Source: G963662655 sp963665015 (GTDB lineage: Bacteria > Cloacimonadota > Cloacimonadia > Cloacimonadales > JAIOQZ01). Taken from it: 64,000 nt of DNA. The notes beneath the pieces are model-generated. The model saw only the letters and a list, made by a program, of their open reading frames with translations, ran no database searches and was not told where the DNA came from. Shown piece by piece: positions 25,040 to 33,234 of the stretch. The position numbers and the translations under genes are program-made. Position 1 is the first letter of the stretch, and every line of letters begins with the position of its first letter. Location of the stretch: contig CAXXSY010000003.1 of the NCBI GenBank assembly GCA_963665015.2, forward strand, positions 1-64,000, read 5' to 3'.

Positions 25040-28000
25040 TCAGAGCATCTTCTCGATCATGTAGTTGAGTACCGCTTTCATCGCCTTTACCATGTCGGAG
25101 GTCAGGTTTCCGGCATTTTTCAGCACCGCTTTGCATTGTTTGATGTCTTCCATGCTGTAGTCCCCGGTATCCAGCGAAAAACGGTTAATGAAGAACAGGA
25201 TATAGTAGCGTGCGCGTTCGAAGTCGAGGATGCGAATCAGGATCGATAGGCATTTCGGGCATCGCTTGTGGAACATCGAATAGATCATCAGATCGACATG
25301 GCTTCGGTAATCCGCCGTATCCAGAATACGCTCGAAGATATCCAGCCAGGCGGGATTGGTGGACTTTGCGGACGCGAAAACGATCGCCCGAATAATTTCC
25401 TCGTCGTTCGATTGCAAAGCCTGATCGAGGATGTCCCAATCCTTCCGGTTCATATCCGCGTCATGGCACTTGAGGATGGAATGGATCAGTTGCTCGCGTG
25501 AGACCAGCCGGTCTTTCTTCGACTGTGTCTCTCGTTTCGCGTCCATGATCTGTTCCACATCGGTGCTGCCGATCAGCTTTTCGGACAGATGCATGTCGAG
25601 TTCGTTTCGTTTGCTCTCCAGATCGTCTTCGTTCATGATAATCTTTTCCGCGAAATCGCGGAGCGGAATGGCGTCGAATCGTTCGTAGGAGTCGGCGAAG
25701 TGGTGCAGCGTCTTTTCGAACCAGTTGTCCGAGAGCCGCCAGTCGGTGGTCTCGAACAGCGAGCGGAACAGCTCATACGAATCGACCGGATCGAGCTCGA
25801 TTCCTTTGTTTACCTTTTGCAGCGCGATATCTGCCGCCACACGAACGTACTCGTCGCCGTCCTTGGACAGCACTTCGAGCATCTTCAGCGATTCGTCGCC
25901 GTAGATGTCTCCCAGTGCCTTTGCCAGCGCGATTTTCGTTTTGGTAGAGGTGCTCATCACGTATTTCTGGAGAATGGGTACGCTCTCTCGGAGCTGCATA
26001 GCTCCAATCGCCTTGATCACCTCCGATTGGATTGCCTCATTTGGATTGGCGAGCTGTCTCTCCAGCATCTTCAAAGCCTTGGTGCTTTTCACCCGCGCGA
26101 TTGCCAGGATGGGCGATTTAATGTTACGAACCTTGGTGTCCTCCAGCAGTTCGTTGAACATATCCCAGCCCGTTTCATCTCCCTGCATGATCAGGGCATA
26201 GGCGAATTCGGACTTCACCTCCGGCGTCAGCTTGTTTCCGTTTTGCCGTATGAATTCGATGATCCGGGCGTGGCGCAGTTTACCCAACACGCGGGAGATG
26301 GGAACTTTCGATTCCCAGTCCGCCTTGCGCCAGAGCATGTTGATCAGTTGCAGCGCGCGTTCGATGCTGTAGTCCGAGAGCAGCCCCAGCAGGTCGTCCA
26401 GGATATCCAGGTCTTGCAGCAGCGCGATCTTCCGTACGATCGCGAGACCTAGTTCGCTGGGATACACTTTTAGTGCGTCGATGATGCGGCGGTGCGCGTA
26501 CTGCTCGAGATTGAGGATTTCGCTTTCGATCTTCTGCAGGAAATTCACTCTTCCGTTCTGGGCAAAGACGAGCGCTGCCACCATCTTACAGGCATAATCG
26601 TCGCTCTTGTAGAGGTCATTGAGATACTTCATGACATTGCCGGACGGGATATGCGCCAATAGCTGGGCAATCATGAATTTCATGTCCGTGCTGCCCGTTT
26701 TCAGGAGTCGTTCCACCGTCTCCCAGCCTTCGTCCTCGCTGTATTGAAGCAGTTTGCCTGTCGCCAGCGAAGCGATCAGCGGAGACGAATCGAAGCTGAA
26801 TTCTCGAAGCATGGAGAGGTTCTCGCCCGTGCTGAGCTGCAGGAAACTGAGACGGGCGTAGTCGCGAACGTTGTTCTGGCTGAAGTCGGCATAGAATTCA
26901 AGCGTCTGCCAGCCGGAGGGGTCACCCATGAGGATCAGCGATTTGGCCGCTTCGACCTCGAGGATCGGTCGTCGTTGGGTGTTGAGGCTCTTCAGAAACG
27001 TGATGCAAAGCGGGTTGTTGATACTGGGAAGCGCCCGGATCACGGCGAAATATTCCTCGGAGCCGCCGTCGCGAAGCAGTTCCGCCAATAGCGGCAGAAC
27101 CTTGACCGTATGCAGTTGGCTCAGCGCTTGCGCGATGTAGGGTCTGTTCTTGTAATACGCCGCGGGGATCAGCCGCGCGAGGTATTCCACCGCGGTATCC
27201 AGCGGCAGCAGTGTTATCGTCTTGATCGCTTCCTGGCACACCTCGAGGTTCTCGTCCTGCGCCAGCTTCAGGATCAGGTCTTCATCGACGTTCTCGGACA
27301 TGATCTTGAGGGAGGTGGCGATCTGTTTTCGAACCATGTAGTTCGACGACTGTGCGAGGTCTTGCAGCAGCTTGCCGACGGTCTCGTTCTCCAAGTTCTT
27401 CAGTGCAATCGCGGCGTTCACGGCGATGTTGTAGTCGTCGTCCTCCACGAATTCCAGCAGCAGCTTTTCGTACTGTTGTAGCTTCAGCATGCCGATGAAG
27501 CGGCAGAGGCGCACCTTGCCGTTCATGGTCGCTATCGCGCTGTATTTCTCCAGATCGGGAAGATTCTTGAGGATCGCGTCTCGGACGTCGGGATGCAGCT
27601 CGATACTCGATGTAAGGGTCTCGAAGTACATGTTCGAGATGATGTTGAACTTGTCTTCCGAGATCAGGCCTTCCTTCTCAGCCTTTTCGTTCCTGACCAG
27701 CTCTTCCATCTCTTTCTGCGTATTGATCCGACGCTTCAGTTCGAGGTAGTTCTGTTCTATATCGAGGATGGTGCGCTTGGGGTCGGTTACCACTCTGCGG
27801 TTCATCAGTTGGGAGAAGAAGGCGAAGTTTTCCTCGCCACCGACCAGCAGGAGGGGTTTCAGAAGGTTGGAGATCGGAAACGAATCGAGGTGAAGGTTCT
27901 CCAGAATCTCTTGCTGGATGGGCAAACAGCTTTCGATCAGTTTCTTACGTATGTTCTCCTGCGGGATAATTTCGTTGAGCCGGTAGCCGAATTTCGAGGT

Positions 28001-28960
28001 GAGGTAATAGGATACGTTGATGCTGCTGAGGCTGGTCTTCTGGATGATGCCGATGCTGTTGAGATAGCTTTCCAGCCATTGAAACTGTTCGTAATACCGG
28101 TAGAGGTAGATCAAATCGATGACGAAATGGGTCTGCAGAAAGGTCTTGATCCATTCGTTGATGGTGGTCATCGAGAAGAAGGACTTGAATGTCTCGAACG
28201 GGATTTCGTAGGAGTCGGTGATCAGTTGGAAATTTTCCGGGTAGTAGAGCTCGTCCTTGCCGATCTCTTTGATGAGCTTGAGCTTGTCCTGTGCGCTGAG
28301 TCGCGAGAGGTTGATAAGCGACAGCACGAACGAGAGGTTGAAGCGCTTCTGATCCGCCCAGAAGTGCATCTCCTGCTTGATCAGGTTGTATTCCTCGGTC
28401 GCGGACATATTCTTTCGGATGCTGAGGTAGTGCTTGATGCGATCCATCTCGGACGACTGCTGTTCGAGCAAACCCTCTTCGATGCTTTCCTCGACGATCT
28501 GATCGAGGTCGGCTTCTTCGAGCAGCATCCTGAGCTTGAGATAGTCCTCGCGTACCTTACGGGGTGCGTTGGGATTGTCCGGGTCGATGCCCAGGCGCTT
28601 GAGAAGGTTGCGCCGCACGATCCGGTCGATTCGCGGCTTCTTCGCCAGTCGAACCAACTCTTTTTCTTCGAAATTGCGCACCAGATACGGGATGATCGTC
28701 TTCTGGGCGCAGCTCAGGCTGGCAAATGTGAGGATATCCTGGAAATCCCGGAGCGTAAGGCTGGCTTTTTCCAGCAGGCCTTCGAGGATCATCGTTCGGT
28801 TCCCCGGATCCTTGCGTGCGAGCCCTAAGAGCCTTTTATACTCTTCCAGCTCGAACAAGCGTTCGAGTATCTGCTCCCGCATCGATTTGGTGTTTATATA
28901 AAGCTGTTCCAGTTTCTCCGGATCGTTCTTTGCCATCATCCATTTGAGATTGCTAAGCAT
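25040..28960 (-). CDS. Giant HEAT-repeat protein of unknown function
   Basis: 1306 residues from ATG 28958-28960 (GGAG 9 nt upstream); a TTG five codons earlier is less likely. No signal peptide or membrane helix. From about 460 on the chain is a long solenoid of HEAT/Armadillo-like helical pairs, for example YNIAVNAAIALKNLENETVG, YMVRKQIATSLKIMSENVDE and EAIQSEVIKAIGAMQLRESV. The first 450 residues are helical and rich in Leu, Glu and Arg but not obviously repeats. A short C-terminal Cys pair (HKRCPKCLSILIRI) could bind metal. No enzymatic motif found. Such proteins usually scaffold other proteins. It is followed closely by the T9SS-tail gene but is probably a separate unit. Confidence 0.8.
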   Translation of the reverse strand: MLSNLKWMMAKNDPEKLEQLYINTKSMREQILERLFELEEYKRLLGLARKDPGNRTMILEGLLEKASLTLRDFQDILTFASLSCAQKTIIPYLVRNFEEKELVRLAKKPRIDRIVRRNLLKRLGIDPDNPNAPRKVREDYLKLRMLLEEADLDQIVEESIEEGLLEQQSSEMDRIKHYLSIRKNMSATEEYNLIKQEMHFWADQKRFNLSFVLSLINLSRLSAQDKLKLIKEIGKDELYYPENFQLITDSYEIPFETFKSFFSMTTINEWIKTFLQTHFVIDLIYLYRYYEQFQWLESYLNSIGIIQKTSLSSINVSYYLTSKFGYRLNEIIPQENIRKKLIESCLPIQQEILENLHLDSFPISNLLKPLLLVGGEENFAFFSQLMNRRVVTDPKRTILDIEQNYLELKRRINTQKEMEELVRNEKAEKEGLISEDKFNIISNMYFETLTSSIELHPDVRDAILKNLPDLEKYSAIATMNGKVRLCRFIGMLKLQQYEKLLLEFVEDDDYNIAVNAAIALKNLENETVGKLLQDLAQSSNYMVRKQIATSLKIMSENVDEDLILKLAQDENLEVCQEAIKTITLLPLDTAVEYLARLIPAAYYKNRPYIAQALSQLHTVKVLPLLAELLRDGGSEEYFAVIRALPSINNPLCITFLKSLNTQRRPILEVEAAKSLILMGDPSGWQTLEFYADFSQNNVRDYARLSFLQLSTGENLSMLREFSFDSSPLIASLATGKLLQYSEDEGWETVERLLKTGSTDMKFMIAQLLAHIPSGNVMKYLNDLYKSDDYACKMVAALVFAQNGRVNFLQKIESEILNLEQYAHRRIIDALKVYPSELGLAIVRKIALLQDLDILDDLLGLLSDYSIERALQLINMLWRKADWESKVPISRVLGKLRHARIIEFIRQNGNKLTPEVKSEFAYALIMQGDETGWDMFNELLEDTKVRNIKSPILAIARVKSTKALKMLERQLANPNEAIQSEVIKAIGAMQLRESVPILQKYVMSTSTKTKIALAKALGDIYGDESLKMLEVLSKDGDEYVRVAADIALQKVNKGIELDPVDSYELFRSLFETTDWRLSDNWFEKTLHHFADSYERFDAIPLRDFAEKIIMNEDDLESKRNELDMHLSEKLIGSTDVEQIMDAKRETQSKKDRLVSREQLIHSILKCHDADMNRKDWDILDQALQSNDEEIIRAIVFASAKSTNPAWLDIFERILDTADYRSHVDLMIYSMFHKRCPKCLSILIRILDFERARYYILFFINRFSLDTGDYSMEDIKQCKAVLKNAGNLTSDMVKAMKAVLNYMIEKML

Positions 28961-29039
28961 CTTCACTTTCTCCAATATAAGGATTCATGTCATTTTCGGC
29001 AGAACACAGCATAAACGTAAATAAATATTTTGTTCGCCG

Positions 29040-29657
29040 CTACAGAATCAGACTTTCGATCCAGCCTATTACACGTTCGATCCCCTTCTTCTTCAGCGAC
29101 GAAACCGCGGTAATCGAACCGCGATCGATGTTGAACCTCTTTGCGAGCTCGTCCAGATAGCCTTTTGCTTTGGTTACCGGTATCTTATCGGATTTCGTCG
29201 CGGTGATCAGATAGGGGATATTGTACTCTTCCAGCATCTGCGCCATGACCAGGTCCTTCTCGTCCGCTTTGTGCCGGATATCCACCAGTAAGATAACGCC
29301 TCGAAGCTGAACGCGCTCACCGAAATAGCTCCGCATCATCTTTTTCCACGATTCGCGTTCGCCCTTGCTAACCTTCGCGTATCCATACCCGGGAAGATCG
29401 ATGAAGTTGACGAAGCCTTCCAGTTCGTCATTTTCGCTGTGCTTGAACCGCACGAGGAAGAAATTGACCAGTCGCGTCTTGCCCGGCTTGCCGCTCGTCT
29501 TGGCGATCGATTTGCGGCCCAGGATGCTGTTCAGGAGTGAGGATTTGCCAACGTTCGACTTGCCCACGAACGCGATATCGGCGAACTCCGACGACGGGTA
29601 GTCCTTCGGGTTCACCGCGCTCTTCAGAAAGCTGCTTTCGACGATTCGTATGCCCAC
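29040..29657 (-). CDS. engB: Ribosome-biogenesis GTPase EngB/YsxC
   Basis: 205 residues, normal size. TRAFAC GTPase needed for late 50S subunit assembly. Motifs: G1 VGKSNVGKSS (31-40), G2 region SGKPGKTR with the conserved Thr, G3 DLPGYGYA (87-94), G4 TKSDK (154-158) and G5 AVSSLKKKG. Starts with GTG at 29655-29657, three bases after the queD stop, so the two genes are coupled. Confidence 0.97.
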   Translation of the reverse strand: MGIRIVESSFLKSAVNPKDYPSSEFADIAFVGKSNVGKSSLLNSILGRKSIAKTSGKPGKTRLVNFFLVRFKHSENDELEGFVNFIDLPGYGYAKVSKGERESWKKMMRSYFGERVQLRGVILLVDIRHKADEKDLVMAQMLEEYNIPYLITATKSDKIPVTKAKGYLDELAKRFNIDRGSITAVSSLKKKGIERVIGWIESLIL

Positions 29658-29660
29658 GGT

Positions 29661-30029
29661 CTATTCCCAATACACGACCGACGTGTTGTCCGATTCCCAG
29701 ACCTCGATATCGGCGATCTTGCAGTGCTCCCGATCGATCGTTTCTTTGAGGCTGTGGTAGAAGAACCTGGCTATGTTCTCCGAGGTCGGGTTGCAGTCCT
29801 TGAACGCGGGGTGATCGTTCAGCATCGAGTGATCCAGCTCGTCCAGAATCGCGTTCAAATGACGTTTGATCTCCTTGAAATCGATTGCCAGACCGATCTC
29901 GTCCGTGCGATCGCACGCGATCCCCACGCGAATCTTCCAGTTGTGTCCGTGCAGCCGCTGGCAGGCTCCGTCGTATCCCTTCAATACATGCGCACCACTG
30001 AAGTGCGAGGTTACATTCAACTTGTACAT
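29661..30029 (-). CDS. queD: 6-carboxy-5,6,7,8-tetrahydropterin synthase QueD
   Basis: 122 residues. Converts dihydroneopterin triphosphate to 6-carboxytetrahydropterin, an early step toward queuosine/7-deazaguanine. Zinc ligands: His in SHFSGAHVL and the pair in LHGHNWK; catalytic Cys in ACQRLHGH (CxxxHGH); further motifs AIDFKEIK, ELDHSMLN, NPTSENIA and EVWES. No other queuosine gene is nearby. It is the first gene of the queD-engB unit, with a long inverted repeat upstream. Confidence 0.96.
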   Translation of the reverse strand: MYKLNVTSHFSGAHVLKGYDGACQRLHGHNWKIRVGIACDRTDEIGLAIDFKEIKRHLNAILDELDHSMLNDHPAFKDCNPTSENIARFFYHSLKETIDREHCKIADIEVWESDNTSVVYWE

Positions 30030-30067
30030 ATCTACTCCATTTCTTGCTGTTTATCGAGTACATCGCT

Positions 30068-30454
30068 ACACGAACCGCGCTTTCCCGTCAAACATTCTTC
30101 GTCTTTTTCCTTTCCCTTCATCCCCGTCTTCCGATCAACCATCCCGTGTATGCCGGACATCCGCACTCCCGTGGCGGCGTCGGAAGCCCTTTCGTTCCGC
30201 CGGCATGTGCAATACCCCTTCGCCATCCATCTAGCGCTGTACGACCTGTGCATGCCGGCGGACCTCACGAAGGGCTTCCGGGGTGATTCCGATAGCGGTT
30301 ACATAGCCCCTCGATATGGAGGAAAACGATCGGAATCACCCGTGTGCGTTGCACACACGCCGCCACGGGGTGCTCGAGGTCGAGTACGCGCGCTAAGAAC
30401 ATCGACGGGGGGGGATGAAGGGAAAATGTTTGACAAGATAACGGCGCTTCGTGT
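30068..30454. repeat. Long nested inverted repeat (about 387 bp) in a divergent promoter region
   Basis: Successive arms pair outside-in: ACACGAA...GTCAAACATT (30068-30096) with AATGTTTGAC...TTCGTGT (30425-30454); CCCTTCATCCCC (30114-30125) with a GGGGATGAAGGG-like arm (30410-30422); CCCGTGGCGGCGT (30168-30180) with ACGCCGCCACGGGG (30357-30370); GGAAGCCCTT...CCGCCGGCATG (30182-30207) with CATGCCGGCGG...AAGGGCTTCC (30251-30279). A further perfect 12-bp hairpin GGTGATTCCGAT/ATCGGAATCACC is at 30282-30340. No gene inside. Promoters of queD (leftward) and the zinc-ribbon gene (rightward) must lie in or beside it. Confidence 0.75.
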
Positions 30455-30514
30455 TTGACTTCGTGCGTGTAACCTTATCGGACAAGAACCGTTGGGGTTA
30501 CAGTGGAGAAAGCC

Positions 30515-31255
30515 ATGAAATGCAAAAACTGCTCATCGTCTCTCGAACAGAACGCGATATTCTGTCCCAACTGCGGCTGGCAGACCGGATTCATCAAAGA
30601 GAATCTTTCGACGAAACTGGTCTTGAAAGAGGCCTGGCAGGATTATAAGGGCATCCGCGCGAAAAACTACCCGTTCGCGATCTTCTACGTGCTCCTGATC
30701 CTGGTGCCGGTCGGGCTGGCGACGTTTTTCACGCGCGACAACTACTGGATCAACAATGTAACCTTGCTGTTCGTGGCGCCGCTCGCACTGGTTCCACTGA
30801 CCTTCTCCGGTTCCGAATACTCGCCGAAGAGATACGTTAAGCATCTGAAGTACTACCCGAAGCTTCTGGGGATATCGCTCTTCACGATCCTGTTCTTCTT
30901 CATCATCAACGTCCTGTGTACCGGCAATCCGCTTTTCTACTACGCCACCGACCCGATTCTGCATCCGGTGCGATTCGTTCTGGTGCTGTACTGGCTGGCG
31001 ATCATCGTACCGTCGTTCTATCTTCTTGCCGAGCTTAAGAAACCGCCCTGCAAGGCGATCTACTGGGCATACAAATGGTGTGCCGAGACGCGCTGGCAGC
31101 AGTTTTTCCTGATCGTGCTCCTCGCGGTATTCAACGTAATCGCCTTGATTCCGGTTGGACTGGGCTTGCTGGTCAGCGTACCGTTCTCCATCTTCGCGAT
31201 TCGCAGATACTCGGAGCAATTGAACGAAAAGGGCCTGTTCGAACAGAACAAATAG
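30515..31255 (+). CDS. Zinc-ribbon membrane protein
   Basis: 246 residues from ATG 30515 (GGAG 8 nt upstream). The N-terminus is a zinc ribbon: CKNC (3-6) and CPNC (17-20), MKCKNCSSSLEQNAIFCPNC. After a cytosolic linker come about six hydrophobic helices (near 57-77, 86-106, 123-145, 157-177, 200-230), as in uncharacterised 'zinc-ribbon domain plus membrane' proteins (DUF975/DUF4013-like). It lies 38 bp upstream of the ABC exporter subunit and is probably cotranscribed with it. Function unknown. Confidence 0.75.
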   Translation: MKCKNCSSSLEQNAIFCPNCGWQTGFIKENLSTKLVLKEAWQDYKGIRAKNYPFAIFYVLLILVPVGLATFFTRDNYWINNVTLLFVAPLALVPLTFSGSEYSPKRYVKHLKYYPKLLGISLFTILFFFIINVLCTGNPLFYYATDPILHPVRFVLVLYWLAIIVPSFYLLAELKKPPCKAIYWAYKWCAETRWQQFFLIVLLAVFNVIALIPVGLGLLVSVPFSIFAIRRYSEQLNEKGLFEQNK

Positions 31256-31293
31256 TCTTCGATGCCGTGCCGTAAATCATGAAAGGAATCCGG

Positions 31294-33036
31294 ATGAATA
31301 CGTTCAGATACGTCCTGCCGCTGCTCAAGAAAAACATCAAGCGTATCGCGCTGGGTATCGGTATTCTGATATTCGTCGATTCCCTGCAACTGATCATACC
31401 CAAGATCATCCAGCACGCGATCAACAATCTGGAATCCACCGGATTCACACAGCGCCATCTCCTCTATAGCGCGCTCTTCATCCTGGGACTGGCGGTTCTG
31501 ACCACGGTCTTCAAATACGTCTGGCGCATCCTGCTCATCGGCAATTCGTGGAGATTCCAGAACAACATCCGGCAGATGTACTACGACCACCTGATGAAGC
31601 TCTCCCAGTCCTTCTACAACCACCAGAAAACCGGTGAACTGATGGCGCGCGCCACCAACGACCTCCAGGCCGTCCGCATGATGTTCGGCTTCGGCTTCGT
31701 GGCGGCGGCGGACACGATATTCCTCTCGGTCGCGTCGTTCCTCCTGATGATCTCGATCAACCCGAAACTTACCCTGCTTTCCATCGTTCCGCTGCCCATC
31801 ATGACCGTCTTCATCATCTTCATGGGCAAGCGCATCCATATCGCGTTCAAACGCGTGCAGACCTCCTTCGCCAACCTCTCGGGCATGGTGCAGGAGAACA
31901 TATCCGGCATCCGCGTGGTGAAAGCGTTCGTGCAAGAGGAGAGTGAAGTCGGCAAGATGTCCGACTACGCCGGCGACTACGTGAAGAAGAACCTTCGGCT
32001 GGTCAGCCTGCAAGCGGCGTTCCACCCCTTCATGGGCATGATCATCAGCATCAGCATGGGCATGGTGCTGGTTTTCGGCGGCACCGCGACCATCAAGGGC
32101 GACATGAACATCGGCGAGTACGTGGCGTTCTACTCCTACCTCGGAACGCTGGTATGGCCCATGATCGCCATCGGCTGGATCGTCAACCTCTACCAGAACG
32201 GCACAGCATCCCTCAAGCGGCTCAACGAAATCCTCGATATCGAGCCGGAGATCACCGACGAAAAAGCCAATCCGAAGCTCGACCGCACCGACGGTCAGAT
32301 CGAGATCAAAGACCTCAAATTCAGCTACCGTGACGACCTTCCGCCCGTGTTCGACGGCATCTCCATCCAGTTGAAAAAGGGCGATACCCTCGCCATCGTG
32401 GGCAGAACCGGTTGCGGAAAATCGACCCTCGTCAATCTGCTCCTGCGCGTCTATAACCCGCCCGAGAACGCATTCTTCATCGACGGCTACGAGCTCTACA
32501 CCTACCCGCTCGACGTCCTGCACCGCGACATCGCTATCGTGCCGCAGGAAATCTTCCTCTTCTCGGACACCATCGCCAGCAACATCGCGTTCGGCAAACC
32601 CGACGCCACACGAGACGACATCGAGCGTGTCGCCAGGCTCGCCAGCGTCCACGACGATATCGCAGGCTTCAAAGACGGCTACGAGACCACCGTCGGCGAA
32701 CGCGGCGTGACTCTCTCCGGCGGTCAGAAACAGCGCATCGCCATGGCGCGCGCCTTTCTCTGCAATCCTGCCGTGCTAATCCTCGACGACTCCCTCTCCG
32801 CCGTCGATACGCGCACCGAAAAGGAAATCCTCGAGCAGATCGTCGAACTCCGGCGCACCAAGACCACCATCATTATCGCGCACCGTATATCGTCCATCCA
32901 GCACGCCGAGCAGACCGTGGTCATCGAAAACGGTAAGATCGCCGAACGCGGCAACCACGAGGAATTGATGGCACTTGGGAGCATTTACGCCGAGCTGTAC
33001 GAGAAACAGCAGATCGAAGAGAAGCTGAAGGAATAA
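31294..33036 (+). CDS. ABC exporter half-transporter with degenerate catalytic site (subunit A)
   Basis: 580 residues from ATG 31294 (AGGA 8 nt upstream). An N-terminal six-helix exporter domain (about 15-310) is followed by an ATPase domain: Walker A GRTGCGKS (370-377), signature LSGGQ (474-478), Walker B VLILDDS in which the catalytic Glu is Asp499, H-loop AHR. The Asp substitution is the mark of the non-hydrolysing site in heterodimeric exporters (TM287/288, BmrCD, MdlAB type). Its partner is the gene at 35109-37238, now separated by an oppositely oriented gene. Likely inner-membrane exporter of lipid or hydrophobic compounds; substrate unknown. Confidence 0.92.
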   Translation: MNTFRYVLPLLKKNIKRIALGIGILIFVDSLQLIIPKIIQHAINNLESTGFTQRHLLYSALFILGLAVLTTVFKYVWRILLIGNSWRFQNNIRQMYYDHLMKLSQSFYNHQKTGELMARATNDLQAVRMMFGFGFVAAADTIFLSVASFLLMISINPKLTLLSIVPLPIMTVFIIFMGKRIHIAFKRVQTSFANLSGMVQENISGIRVVKAFVQEESEVGKMSDYAGDYVKKNLRLVSLQAAFHPFMGMIISISMGMVLVFGGTATIKGDMNIGEYVAFYSYLGTLVWPMIAIGWIVNLYQNGTASLKRLNEILDIEPEITDEKANPKLDRTDGQIEIKDLKFSYRDDLPPVFDGISIQLKKGDTLAIVGRTGCGKSTLVNLLLRVYNPPENAFFIDGYELYTYPLDVLHRDIAIVPQEIFLFSDTIASNIAFGKPDATRDDIERVARLASVHDDIAGFKDGYETTVGERGVTLSGGQKQRIAMARAFLCNPAVLILDDSLSAVDTRTEKEILEQIVELRRTKTTIIIAHRISSIQHAEQTVVIENGKIAERGNHEELMALGSIYAELYEKQQIEEKLKE

Positions 33037-33234
33037 CGTGCACGGAATTTGTGCATGAGGATTGAACGCGCACTAAAATCCCTGAAATTTGTGCACGTTT
33101 CAAAAACATGCACAGAAATTGGGCATGATAATATCGGGAAAATCCTTTCTGCATTTCTTTCTGCAGAACATGATACGCAGAAAGCGTATTTATATATCGT
33201 ATAAGAAGTTCGAATACTTTCTTTCTGCAAGAAC
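33037..33234. repeat. Short repeated motifs downstream of exporter subunit A
   Basis: AT-rich spacer with GGAATTTGTGCATG (33054), GAAATTTGTGCACG (33084) and inverted CATGCACAGAAATT (33107), plus at least four TTTCTGCA motifs (33146, 33158, 33220 and inverted CAGAAA near 33179). The composition differs from the flanking exporter genes. Confidence 0.6.

Noticed and set aside
27593..28828. 411-codon plus-strand frame opposite the HEAT protein
   Set aside because: The minus-strand HEAT repeats are coherent over the whole region; the plus frame is rich in Asp, Gln and Val and has no known motif.
31060..32652. 530-codon minus-strand frame opposite the exporter subunit A
   Set aside because: His/Asp-rich antisense shadow of a gene with all ABC motifs.
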